Assembly: GCF_022230925.1 (NCBI RefSeq) | Contig: NZ_JAKKFH010000016.1 | Coordinates: 62,001-126,000 of the forward strand | Source: Micromonospora alfalfae | Lineage (GTDB): Bacteria; Actinomycetota; Actinomycetes; Mycobacteriales; Micromonosporaceae | Length of the DNA: 64,000 bases | Direction of reading: 5' to 3' | Part shown: in pieces, positions 44,286 through 53,500 of the stretch | How the letters are laid out: each line of letters opens with the position of its first letter | How positions within the stretch are numbered: position 1 is the first letter of the stretch | Notes under the pieces: model-generated | Told to the model about the DNA's origin: nothing | Seen by the model: the letters and a program-made list of their open reading frames with translations, nothing else | Databases searched by the model: none | Program-made: the position numbers and the translations under genes

Positions 44286-44324
44286 GGTTCGACGGTACAA
44301 CCAGGTGGTTCGGCCGTGCAACCA
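44285..44324. promoter_or_regulatory. Twin 19-base operators of the MarR regulator
   Basis: TGGTTCGACGGTACAACCA (44285-44303) and TGGTTCGGCCGTGCAACCA (44306-44324) are two copies of one site, each with arms TGGTT/AACCA. Centres are 21 bases apart, two helical turns, allowing cooperative binding on one face. They abut the marR start codon; a CATAAT -10-like sequence lies at 44330-44325 on the minus strand. Confidence 0.75.
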
Positions 44325-44331
44325 TTATGGA

Positions 44332-44594
44332 GAGAACCCGCATTCGAGCCAGGTCGAGCTGGTCGGCAGGGCACCGGAGAACCGCGGCAACCCGCTCACA
44401 CCGGTTTCCCGATGCTCCAGGCCTTGACTCCGTACGGCGATGCGGTCTTCAACCAGCGGCAAGTACCGCTGCTGTTGGCGGAACTGGACCGGCTTCCCGC
44501 CGTCCGGGGTGGCGACTCGGTCGGTCAGGCCCGCGAGTTGTGCCGGGTCGTCGAGAGGGAAACACACCTCTATCTGTGGTTCATCGGCGACTGA
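44332..44594 (+). pseudogene. Frameshifted remnant of a small conserved actinobacterial protein
   Basis: The 3' part, from ATG at 44412, encodes MLQALTPYGDAVFNQRQ...ELCRVVERETHLYLWFIGD, a pattern I recognise from small uncharacterised actinomycete proteins. The matching upstream part (SSQVELVGRAPENRGN) is in another frame from 44332 and ends at a stop at 44425-44427. No start codon suits the upstream part. A frameshift near 44395-44412 plus loss of the start would explain this. The 60-residue frame 44412-44594 could still be translated. Confidence 0.4.
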
Positions 44595-44886
44595 CTACGC
44601 CTGAACGGCGTCAAGTGATGGGGCGTAGGTGCTGCTCGATCCTGTCTCGGCGGGTCGGCGGCGCCCCGCTGCTCGGGCTGGCCCTGCTGGGGTGTCCGCC
44701 CTGCTCTGGCGGCCTCTGCAAAAAGTGATCTAGGCGCGGCCGGCAGAACGTGATCTTATACGCACCGGCGATCCGTAACACCGTGCAAACCATCGATTAA
44801 CCATCGGCGGCTTAGGTGGGGGAGCGCTCCCATCAGCGGATCGCGATCGTGAAGAGCTCCACAAGGGAGCAATCGAAAGGAGCCTC
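44595..44886. other. Gene-free stretch before the subtilase gene
   Basis: I see no credible gene. The first ~160 bases are GC-rich without codon bias. AAGTGATCT (44725-44733) and CGTGATCTT near 44750 form a loose direct repeat of unknown meaning. From ~44790 the DNA is more AT-rich and holds the control region of the downstream protease. Confidence 0.5.
44812..44832 (+). promoter_or_regulatory. CebR-like palindrome after a -10-like hexamer, upstream of the subtilase gene
   Basis: GGGAGCGCTCCC (44820-44831) is a perfect 12-base palindrome. With the flanking A it matches the LacI-family CebR box TGGGAGCGCTCCCA at 13 of 14 bases. TAGGTG (44813-44818) just before it could be a -10; I find no convincing -35. 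The gene starts 55 bases further on. Confidence 0.55.
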
Positions 44887-47800
44887 GTGGCTACAGGCAC
44901 GAGCGGAAACAGGCTGCGAAGACTAGCGATACCTACGCTGGTCGTCGCCCTGATCACCGGTACCACCGGTGTCGCGGGAACGGCGTCGGCGGCACCCGCA
45001 GGTTCGCCGGGTAACGGCAGTGGCGCCGGTTACTTCACCGCCGGGTCCGACCAGAAGGTCACCCTGACCGACGGGGCCGACCGCCGACCAGGCGGCAACC
45101 GTGCGGCCACGCCGAAGGCAGCCGTCGACGAGACCGGCTCCGGCATGTACGTCGTCGAGTTGGCCGAGGACCCGCTGACCACGTACACCGGTGGGGTGTC
45201 CGGTCTGGCCCGGACCCGCCCGGCGGCGGGCAACCGGCTGGACGTGACGTCGACGCCGTCGCGGGCGTACCGCCGGCACCTCGACACGCAACGGGCCGCC
45301 GTCGCGGCCGCTGCCGGGGTCACTGTCAACGCGGTCTACGCCACCGCCTTCAACGGGTTCTCGGCGAAGCTGACCGCCCAGCAGGTGAGCACGTTGCGGG
45401 CGGACAAGCGCGTCCGCGCCGTCACCGCGTCGCGGGCGCTCGGCACTCCGTTGACGCCGCCTCCCGCGACCACCCCGACGCCCGCCAACCCGACGCCCGA
45501 CGCCCCGAGCGGCGCGGACCAGTCGGCGCCGACGGACCTGGCCGGCCGGCCGGCCAAGCCCGGCCCCGGCACGGGCGCGGGCATGGTGATCGGCGTCCTG
45601 GACACCGGCATCTGGCCGGAGAGCGCGTCGTTCGCCAAGAAGATGCCCGCTCCCGCGAACTGGCACGGCACCTGCCAGACCGGTGTGGCCTTCGTGGCCG
45701 AGCACTGCAACGGCAAGATCGTCGGCGCCCGCTACTTCGCCGACTCGTGGCTCGCCGGCGGTGGCTCGGTGCCCGAGGGTGAGTTCCTGTCCCCCCGCGA
45801 CGCGGCCGGACACGGCACCCACACCGCCTCCACGGCGGCCGGCCTGCCGATTGCGAACGTCACGATCGACGGACGCCGCTTCGGTCCCGTCTCCGGCGTT
45901 GCGCCGGATGCTCAGATTGCCGTCTACAAGGTGCTCTGGGGTGGCATGGGCTACGACGCCGACATCATCGCCGGCATCGACGCGGCCGTCGCCGACGGCG
46001 TGCAGGTGATCAACTTCTCGATCGGCTCGCAGCTCGGCGACTGGGAGGCCAACACCCCCATCGGCATCGCCTTCCTCAACGCCACCCTGTCCGGGGTGTT
46101 CGTGGCGGCGTCGGCCGGCAACACCGGCATCGTGAGCGGGGCCATCAGCAACGCGGCACCCTGGGTGACCACCGTCGGCGCGGCGGTGACCAACCTCGAC
46201 GAGGCGACCATCAAGCTCGGCGACGGCACCAAGCTTGTCGGCGGCTCCCTGGACGCGTTGCCCGGTGGCGACGCACGACCGATGGTCTTCGGCGACCAGG
46301 CCGGATCGCCGGACCTGGGCGCTGTGTACTGCGAGCCGGGCAGCCTCGATCCCGCCAAGATCAAGGGCAAGGTGGTGGCGTGTGCGCTGTCCGACACCTT
46401 CGCCTCTGCCGCCGAGGTGAAGGAGAAGGGTGGGGCGGCCATGGTGCTGTTCGACCCGGTCGGCAACTACCGGGTCAACTCCATCTACAACTTCCCGGTG
46501 GTCTACCTGCCGACGGAGAAGCAGGCCGGCACGCTGTTCAACTACCTGATGCGCCACCCCACCGACGCGAAGGCGTCCGTGCGCACCGGCGGTGACGGTT
46601 CCAGCGTCCCCGGCGTACCCAGCGTCGCCGACTTCTCCTCCACCGGCCCGGACAAGGTGACCTACGGCGTCTTCAAGCCGGACCTTGTCGCCCCGGGGTC
46701 GGACATCATCGCCGCGGTCTCACCGGCCGGCAACTTCGGGCGACAGTACGACGCGTACTCCGGCACCTCGATGGCCTCGCCGTACGTGGCCGGCGCGGCG
46801 GCGATCCTGCACGCCACGCACCCGGACTGGTCGCCGGGCAGGATCGCCTCCGCGCTGCGGACCACCGCCACCGACACCGTTGGCACCAGCAACCCCCTGG
46901 ACCAGGGCAGCGGCTTCATCAACCTGGCCGGGGCCACCGACCCGGGACTGGTCATCGAGCCGACGGCGGCAGAGCTGACCAAGTTCAGCGAGACGGCCGC
47001 GCCCGACGGCAAGGAACTCAACCTGCCGGCCATCTCGTTGCGCGAGTACGACGGGACCCAACCGGTGACCCTCACCCGCACCCTGACCAACGTGGGCGAG
47101 GCCCGGGAAACCTACCGATCGTCGGTGTCCGGCCTGCCCGGCATGAAGGTCACCGTGTCGCCGGCATCGGTGACGCTGGCGCCCGGCAAGTCCGCGACGG
47201 TGACCATCACCGTGCGTCGGGGCAGCGCCCCCTGGGACCGGTACGTGACCGGGTCCATCACCTGGCACGGCAGGACCCACACCGCCCGCATCCCGGTCGC
47301 CGCCCGTCCGTGGGGGATCACCGCCCGGCCGTACGGTGACGATGGGGAGGAGTTCGGCCGGATGGCCAACGGCGCCTTCGGTCTGGTCCAGCCGGGCTTC
47401 ACCGGGCCACTCACCGGCCGCAGCACCGGTTACACCCCGATGCAGCGGGAGTCGTACTCGATTCCGGCCGGCGTCTACGGCGGGGTGTTCGACCCGAAGG
47501 CATCCGGCGTGAAGAAGATTGACTTCACGGTGCCGGCGAACACCGCCGGCATCGTCGTCGAAGCCAACACCGACGACCCGAACACGAACCTCGATCTGTA
47601 CCTGTACAAGGGCGACACCCTGATCTACAGCAGTGACAGGTTCTGGACCAGCGCGGAGCAGGCGTACAAGTTCCTGCCCGAGCCGGGGCGCTACACCGCC
47701 TACGTCTTCGCGCAGGTGCCCGGTGGTCCGGTGGTCGATTTCGATCTGGGCTACGCCATCATCGGCCGTAACGCCAAGTACGCGGGTGCCACGCTGACGA

Positions 47801-47958
47801 TGCCCCCCACGGCAGAGCGCGGTCAGGGCTTCAACTTCACGCTGAAGCCGAAGAAGCCGCTGGCCGAGGGTGACTTCTGGGCGTACACCGAGTACCGCAC
47901 CAACGGCACTGTGGTCCCCGGCAACCTCGTCTACACCCAACAGAGTTCCTGGCAGTAA
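44887..47958 (+). CDS. Secreted subtilase with inhibitor-I9 propeptide, PA domain and Fn3-like domain
   Basis: A 1023-residue protease built like plant cucumisin-type subtilases. Signal peptide; I9 propeptide (MYVVELAEDPLTTY...FNGFSAKLTAQQVSTLRADKRVRAVTASR); triad Asp239 (VLDTGIWPES), His309 (GHGTHTAS) and Ser628 (SGTSMASP). A PA domain is inserted between His and Ser (near 470-570), an Fn3-like domain follows (TLTRTLTNVGEARETY), and a C-terminal beta domain ends at Gln1023. GTG follows AAAGGAG (44876-44882). Expected to degrade extracellular protein; the LacI-type box hints at carbon control. Confidence 0.92.
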   Translation: MATGTSGNRLRRLAIPTLVVALITGTTGVAGTASAAPAGSPGNGSGAGYFTAGSDQKVTLTDGADRRPGGNRAATPKAAVDETGSGMYVVELAEDPLTTYTGGVSGLARTRPAAGNRLDVTSTPSRAYRRHLDTQRAAVAAAAGVTVNAVYATAFNGFSAKLTAQQVSTLRADKRVRAVTASRALGTPLTPPPATTPTPANPTPDAPSGADQSAPTDLAGRPAKPGPGTGAGMVIGVLDTGIWPESASFAKKMPAPANWHGTCQTGVAFVAEHCNGKIVGARYFADSWLAGGGSVPEGEFLSPRDAAGHGTHTASTAAGLPIANVTIDGRRFGPVSGVAPDAQIAVYKVLWGGMGYDADIIAGIDAAVADGVQVINFSIGSQLGDWEANTPIGIAFLNATLSGVFVAASAGNTGIVSGAISNAAPWVTTVGAAVTNLDEATIKLGDGTKLVGGSLDALPGGDARPMVFGDQAGSPDLGAVYCEPGSLDPAKIKGKVVACALSDTFASAAEVKEKGGAAMVLFDPVGNYRVNSIYNFPVVYLPTEKQAGTLFNYLMRHPTDAKASVRTGGDGSSVPGVPSVADFSSTGPDKVTYGVFKPDLVAPGSDIIAAVSPAGNFGRQYDAYSGTSMASPYVAGAAAILHATHPDWSPGRIASALRTTATDTVGTSNPLDQGSGFINLAGATDPGLVIEPTAAELTKFSETAAPDGKELNLPAISLREYDGTQPVTLTRTLTNVGEARETYRSSVSGLPGMKVTVSPASVTLAPGKSATVTITVRRGSAPWDRYVTGSITWHGRTHTARIPVAARPWGITARPYGDDGEEFGRMANGAFGLVQPGFTGPLTGRSTGYTPMQRESYSIPAGVYGGVFDPKASGVKKIDFTVPANTAGIVVEANTDDPNTNLDLYLYKGDTLIYSSDRFWTSAEQAYKFLPEPGRYTAYVFAQVPGGPVVDFDLGYAIIGRNAKYAGATLTMPPTAERGQGFNFTLKPKKPLAEGDFWAYTEYRTNGTVVPGNLVYTQQSSWQ

Positions 47959-47968
47959 CCGTTCAGCC

Positions 47969-48005
47969 GGGTGTGGGGCGGTGCCGCGTGCACCGCCCCA
48001 CACCC
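47969..48005 (+). terminator. Strong hairpin terminator of the subtilase gene
   Basis: GGGTGTGGGGCGGTGC (47969-47984) pairs perfectly with 47990-48005 around a 5-base loop, beginning 11 bases after the stop codon. Confidence 0.85.
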
Positions 48006-48119
48006 GCGAAACGAGGCAGGCCTTATCGCCGTGCCCGCCTTCGTCGGATCCTCGCAGCATCCGTGCCAGGCATGGGCGCCAGCGCACCCGCGGCCACGAT
48101 GTCGGTGCACTCCGAGAAC

Positions 48120-48491
48120 TTATTCGCCCCAGTCGAGTTGATGGCCGGGTACGCCGACCGTCCGGCCGTACTCCACGGCGGCGTCTCTTCCCGCGCGATC
48201 ACCTTTGGTATAGCGGAAGACCCGACCGGGAAAGACGACGACGTGATCATCACCCACCTCGAAGTCCGCGTACCAGCCTTGATCGCTAGCCAAGGATCCA
48301 GCCAGCGCCGCTGCTACCTCGTCGGCTACCTCGTCGGGTGCCTCGAAGTCCAGAAAAGTCCAGACACTCGGCTGGTCAGCCGACGTTGACGTTGATACAT
48401 CGTGCCGGCCGACTCGGACGACGCGTAGCGAAGGTACACGCACGTCGACGCCAACGCGCAGGCTCTCGGTCAGTAATCGTCCACGCAACAT
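48120..48491 (-). CDS. Hypothetical protein, 123 residues
   Basis: I do not recognise this protein. It is acidic and soluble; FLDFEAPDEVADEVAAALAGSL...GWYADFEVGDDHVVVFPGRVFRYTKGD suggests a small alpha/beta domain with a conserved WY-DF-V region. ATG at 48491 follows GAAGG. It lies 34 bases after the orotate phosphoribosyltransferase gene on the same strand, so the two are probably co-transcribed. Confidence 0.7.
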   Translation of the reverse strand: MLRGRLLTESLRVGVDVRVPSLRVVRVGRHDVSTSTSADQPSVWTFLDFEAPDEVADEVAAALAGSLASDQGWYADFEVGDDHVVVFPGRVFRYTKGDRAGRDAAVEYGRTVGVPGHQLDWGE

Positions 48492-48525
48492 CAACCGACC
48501 TTCTCATGGAGCGGCACCAGAGCTG

Positions 48526-49050
48526 TCACGCGATCAGGGAAGCTTCGAGGTCGCGGCGGGTGAGGGCGGCGTGGAGTTGTAGCGCCTCGGCCGCCAGATT
48601 CTCACGACCGCCCTGCTCGCGGTCGATGGCGCAGACCACCGTCTCCACCTGGGCACCGATGGACCGTAGCTGTGCGCACGATGCCAGTAGTGCTCCGCCT
48701 GTGGTGACGACGTCCTCGATCAGTACGACACGCCGCCCATTCACCGGACCGCCCTCGGCGGCCTTGTTGGTGCCGTACTCCTTGGCATGTTTGCGCACGA
48801 AGACTGTCGGCAGCCCCGTCAGCTGCGACATCACCGTGGCGAGAGGGATGCCGCCCATCTCCATCCCCGCCAGCACATCGCACTCCGGCAGCATGGCCAC
48901 CATCGCTTCGGCGACCTCGCGCAACAGGTCCGGCTGCCCTTCGAACAGGTACTTGTCGAAGTACTCCTCGCTGACCTGCCCGGATCGTAGACGGAAATGT
49001 CCGGTGAGATGGCAGGTGTCGTAGACGCGGCGCGCGAGCGGGTGAGTCAC
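48526..49050 (-). CDS. pyrE: Orotate phosphoribosyltransferase
   Basis: A 174-residue type I phosphoribosyltransferase. The PRPP loop is VVLIEDVVTTGGA (residues 108-120), AGMEMGGIPLATVMSQ is the pyrophosphate loop and FVRKHAKEYGTNKAAEG the flexible catalytic loop with its Lys. It converts orotate and PRPP to OMP in UMP synthesis. GTG at 49050 is preferred over a TTG ten codons upstream. It stands apart from other pyr genes. Confidence 0.88.
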   Translation of the reverse strand: MTHPLARRVYDTCHLTGHFRLRSGQVSEEYFDKYLFEGQPDLLREVAEAMVAMLPECDVLAGMEMGGIPLATVMSQLTGLPTVFVRKHAKEYGTNKAAEGGPVNGRRVVLIEDVVTTGGALLASCAQLRSIGAQVETVVCAIDREQGGRENLAAEALQLHAALTRRDLEASLIA

Positions 49051-49094
49051 CTGCTCAGCCTCGCATCTCGCCCGGATCAAGCAATCATGGGCCT

Positions 49095-49739
49095 TCAGTG
49101 CAGCGGGTACGCGATGAGGCGGTCGGCGAGTTGCTTCGGGTGGCTGAGGGGGACCGCGTGGCCGCCCTCAATGTCGTCCGGGACTGTGCCGAGCCGGTCG
49201 GCGGCCACCCGGCGCTGGAAGTCCGCTGGGAAGAACCGATCCTCACGTGCGATGAGCACCGTCGTCGGCACGTCTGGCCAGGCGTCCAGGGGCCACGGCT
49301 CGTTCCCCTCCGCGCTGACCTGGTCCCGGCTGTGTGTCGCTGCCTCCGCTACGACCTCGGCGGGCACGCCGTTGTAGAACTGCTGCTCCTCGCTGAGCCC
49401 TTTCGGGCTCCGGTAACCGGTGTTGGCCCACCAGTCGCCGGGTCTCTCACCGGGCTTAGGGATCATCGGTGTGAGTAGGACGATCCGCCGCACCGGCAGC
49501 TTGTCGGCAATGAGCGGCGCGGTGAACGCGCCGTACGAGTGTCCGACGACCACGAGATCTCTCCGGTCGCCGATCGCGTCGACGACCGTCTGGCAGAACT
49601 CGGGGAACCCCGCGGAGCTGTCCTCGATCGGCAGTTCCGGTACGACCACGTCGTGGCCGCGGCCGGTCAGCTCGGGGACAAGGAGATGCCAGTCCCAGGC
49701 GCTGCCCCCGCCGCCGTGGATCAGAACGAAAGTCGCCAT
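49095..49739 (-). CDS. Alpha/beta hydrolase (esterase/salicylate-esterase-like)
   Basis: A 214-residue alpha/beta hydrolase: the oxyanion-hole region is LIHGGGGSAWDW at the N-terminus, the nucleophile elbow is GHSYGAF with Ser near 67, an Asp lies in LIAREDRFFP, and the His in EGGHAVPLSHP completes the triad. It resembles plant methyl-salicylate esterase-like hydrolases in motif layout. Substrate unknown. ATG at 49739 begins the first strand; the much longer open frame is discarded. Confidence 0.87.
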   Translation of the reverse strand: MATFVLIHGGGGSAWDWHLLVPELTGRGHDVVVPELPIEDSSAGFPEFCQTVVDAIGDRRDLVVVGHSYGAFTAPLIADKLPVRRIVLLTPMIPKPGERPGDWWANTGYRSPKGLSEEQQFYNGVPAEVVAEAATHSRDQVSAEGNEPWPLDAWPDVPTTVLIAREDRFFPADFQRRVAADRLGTVPDDIEGGHAVPLSHPKQLADRLIAYPLH

Positions 49740-49929
49740 GCCGGGGAGCCTCACACACAGGTACGACAGCCACTGCTCGCGGCCTTGCCGATGCGGCTGA
49801 CGAGAGCGCTTCGGAGCAGTCACATCGAGGCTGAGGTCGGTAGGGTGCCGTCGATGGGATACCGGCCACCCCCGGAGGTCGTCCTCGGCGTGGCCCAGGC
49901 GCAATCTACTGATTCGAAGGAAGCCCGGC

Positions 49930-50397
49930 ATGAGCAGCCCACGCGAAACTTTCCTCCGGCTGGTGAACGGTGTTTGCGACGGTCCGTACGAAGACTTGGC
50001 CGACCTGTACGCCGAACAAACCCATGTCACGCATCCGTTCCACCCGCTCAAGCCGCCGCCGCTGCGTAGCCGCAACGAACTGCACGAGCACTTCACCGCG
50101 CCGCCTCCGGTCGCCCGGACGCTGATCCGTAAGCCGGTCGACGTGACGATTCATGAGACTGCGGACCCGGAGGTGATTGTCGCCGAGTTTGCCTATCAGG
50201 GGCGGGTGGTCGAGACAGGTGAGGCATTCACGGTGCCATGCGTCTTCGTGATGCGTATCCGCAATGGGCTCATCATCGAGTCCCGGGATTACATCGACCC
50301 CATCGCCAGCGCGCGGGCCTGGGGTCAACTCGACAGCCTCTTGACCGCGCTCCGTCCACAAGACAGCACCACCATCGAGGGCACAGCCCGACCCTGA
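49930..50397 (+). CDS. SnoaL/NTF2-like protein
   Basis: A 155-residue NTF2-fold protein: helix PRETFLRLVNGVCDGPYEDLADLYAEQTHVTHPFHP, then strands ending VFVMRIRNGLIIESRDYIDPIA. This matches the SnoaL-like ketosteroid-isomerase superfamily. Such proteins act as isomerases, hydrolases or ligand-binding subunits. It is divergent from the hydrolase gene, with a GAAGGAAG ribosome site. Confidence 0.85.
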   Translation: MSSPRETFLRLVNGVCDGPYEDLADLYAEQTHVTHPFHPLKPPPLRSRNELHEHFTAPPPVARTLIRKPVDVTIHETADPEVIVAEFAYQGRVVETGEAFTVPCVFVMRIRNGLIIESRDYIDPIASARAWGQLDSLLTALRPQDSTTIEGTARP

Positions 50398-50554
50398 ATC
50401 GCGCCCGACGCCCTGGGTGCGACTACCGCTGCCGGACGTCGCTGCTCTTCCCTTCCGTTGCGCCCTCTCCGCTCCGGGACGGCGGAACGGCCGCCGTCAC
50501 CTCTCCAAGGACTGCGCCGAGGAACTCCGGGATCTGGGCGATCCGCATCGTAGC

Positions 50555-50585
50555 GCCGGCGGACGGGACGCTCCCGCCCGCCGGC
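50555..50585. terminator. Two-part hairpin terminator
   Basis: GCCGGCGG (50555-50562) pairs with CCGCCGGC (50578-50585), and inside it CGGGA with TCCCG around CGC. It lies between the convergent SnoaL-like and ThuA genes, nine bases from the ThuA stop. Confidence 0.75.
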
Positions 50586-50593
50586 GACCGGGT

Positions 50594-53500
50594 TCAGCTG
50601 ACCGTGATGGTCAGGTTGAGCGAGCGGGTCTCCCCGCTGGTGTAGGTGACAGTCACCCGGGCGGTGAAGGTCCCCTTGCGGGGATAGGCATGGGTGGTCG
50701 ACCGCAGTGTCGCCCCGTGTGTGATGGCGCTGTTGTCGCCGAAGTCCCACGCGTAGTCGGTGATGCTCTGCCCGGACGGCGCTGCCGCGGTGGCGGTGAG
50801 CGTGGTGGTCAGCGGTGCGGCGCCGCCGGTCGGGTTGGCGGCCAGGGACAACGTCCCGCCCGGCTCCTGTTTGACCCCGGCGCCGTTGAACCGCAGCCAG
50901 TCCAGGGCGAGCAGGTCCGGTGTGCCATTGACCTGGGCGGCGTTGACGAACTTCGCGTACAGGGTGGTCGTGCCGGTGGGCTTGTTGGTCAGCGTGACGG
51001 TGGGCGAGACCAGGTTGTCCCATCCGCCGGTGGAGCCGATGGTGGCAGTGCCGATCAGCGTGCCGGTGGGCGAGCCGGTGCGCAGTTCGATGGTGCCGCC
51101 GAGCCCGCCGTTGGTCACCCCGAGCGTCACCGAGCCGACGTTGCGCAGGTCCGCCGGACCGAACGCCACCCAGTCGTTGTGGTCGACCTCGCCGAGCCGC
51201 TTTCCGGCGCGGGCGGTGGCCCGGTCGTTGACAGTGACGCCGGACTGGGCGCTGAAGTGCTCGGCCTCCTTGCTCTTGGGCTGCAACTGGACGCGGGTCG
51301 AGCCGGTCAGCGCCGGTGCGCCGGCCGCGCCACCGTCGGTGTACTGCGCGGTGATCAGCGTGTAGAGGTTCTGCCCTGGCCCGTGGCCGTCACCGGCGTC
51401 CGCCTCGGTGGCGAGCAGCCCGGAGCAGCCGGTGTAGACGTCCAGCGGGTGGGCGTGCGAGTCGTGGCCGAGCTGCGTCTGCACTGTCACCTTGGCGCAG
51501 TCGATGCTGGTCTCCTCCGGGTCGGTGACCGTCACCGTGTACGGGATCTTGTCGCCGAAGTCGAAGAACCCGCCGTCGGGCACGCTGATGGTCACCGTCG
51601 GTCGGGTGTTGCCGACCACCACGTCGGTGACAGCGGTGGCGGTCAACCCGTTGCCGCTGTTGCGCACGGTCAGCCGGGCGGTGTGCTTGCCGGCCGTCGA
51701 GTAGGTGTGGCTCGGGTTGGCGGCGGTGGAGTCGGTGCTGCCGTCGTTTGTGAAGTCCCAGGCGTAGCTGAGCGCCGACCCGTCACCGGCGGACGACCCG
51801 GCCGAGGAGAACGTCACAGCGAGCGGCGTACGTCCGCTGTCCGGGCTGGCGGCGATCTTCGCGGTCGGTGGCCGCCCGTTGGCGACGTAGTCGATCCGGT
51901 AGATGCCCGCGCCGGCGTTGCTGCCGCCGCGACCGCTGCCGGTGCCCTCGCCGAAGTCGATGACGTAGAGCGAACCGTCAGGGCCGAACTCCGCCTCGAA
52001 GGGCTGGATCCAGCTCATGTTGTCGAAGATCCCGTTGATCGACTGGAGGTCACCCACTGCGGTCGGGCCGAAGCGCGCGTTGCTGAAGGTCTGCGCCGTC
52101 TTGTGGATCGACAGCGTCTTGAACCACCTGCGGGTCAGCTCATAGGTGATCCACTTGCCCTCGAAGTACTCCGGGAACTTCGTCGTGCGGGTGTTGGCCG
52201 GGTCGTAGTCGTAGACCGGGCCGCTCATCGGCCCGCCACCGCCGGTGCCCAGCTCGGGGAACTGGGTGGAGGCGGAGTACGCGTACCAGACCAGCGCGGA
52301 CCTCGCCGCCGGCAGGTTGGTCAGGCCGGTGTTGTTTGGTGAGTTGTTCACCGGTGCGGCGCAGTTGAACTTCGCCCCCGAGGTGTTGGTGGCGAAGTTG
52401 TAGTCGTTGAACGGGATGTTGTTGCCCACGCAGTACGGCCATCCGAAGTTGCCGGCGCCGGTGATCCGGTTGAACTCGACAGTCCCCTCCGGACCACGGT
52501 TGGGGTCGGCGGCGCGGGCGTCCGGACCGTAGTCGGCCACCAGCACCGCGTTGGTCTGCGGTTCGATGGTGATCCGGAACGGGTTGCGCATGCCCATCGC
52601 GTAGATCTCCGGCCGGGTCCTCGCGGTGCCGGCCGGGAAGAGGTTGCCGCTGGGCACTGTGTACGTACCGTCGGATTGTGGGGTGATCCGCAGGATCTTG
52701 CCGCGCAGGTCGTTGGTGTTGCCGGCGGTGCCCTGGGCGTCCCAGGCGGCGCGGCCCGCGCGTTCGTCGACAGGGGTGTAGCCGCTGGAGGCGAACGGGT
52801 CGGTGTTGTCACCGATCGCCGCGTAGAGCCGTCCGGTGGCGTCCATGGCGAGCGACCCGCCCATGTGCGAGTTGGCCCGACCCTCGCCCCGGTAGGTGGG
52901 GATGGCCAGCAGGCGTTTCTCCGAGGAGAGCGCGACGCTGTTGTTGGCGACGGTGAACCGGGACAGGTTGAGCTGTTTGAGGGTCTTGTCCGACCAGAGC
53001 AGGTAGATCCAGCCATTGCTGGCGAAGTTGCGGTCCAGGGTCATCCCGAGCAGCCCGTCGGACTGGTCGGTCATCGCCGAGGTGTACGCGAAGTCCAGCA
53101 GCGTGGTGACCTGCAGGGTGTCGGAGTTGACCACCTTCAGCGCGCCGGTGCGTTGGATGTAGTAGACCTTCCGGTCCGGGCCGACGGCCAGTTCGAAGGG
53201 GTCGGCCAGGTTCTCGGTGACCAGCCCCACCCGTTCGAAGTTGCTGGTCCTGGTGGCCGAGCAGTCACCGGCGACCGCGCCGGCCGCCCACTCGATGCCG
53301 TAGCGCAGATGCTCCAGGAAGGTCGGGCTGCTGAACTGGGAACTGGCGTGCCCGCCGGCGGTGAACCAGGACCGCCCGCCGTCGTAACGCTGACACCAGG
53401 AGTACGCGTGGTCGACGCCCTCGTCCAGGCCGTTGATCCCGTCGCGGACCTTGATCTGGGCGAGGGTGTGCACGTTGCCGGTCGGGTTGGTCCGCCAGTT

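Noticed and set aside
44611..44793. 60-residue minus-strand frame before the subtilase
   Set aside because: No ribosome site, Cys/Arg-rich translation and no codon bias; it looks like a chance frame.
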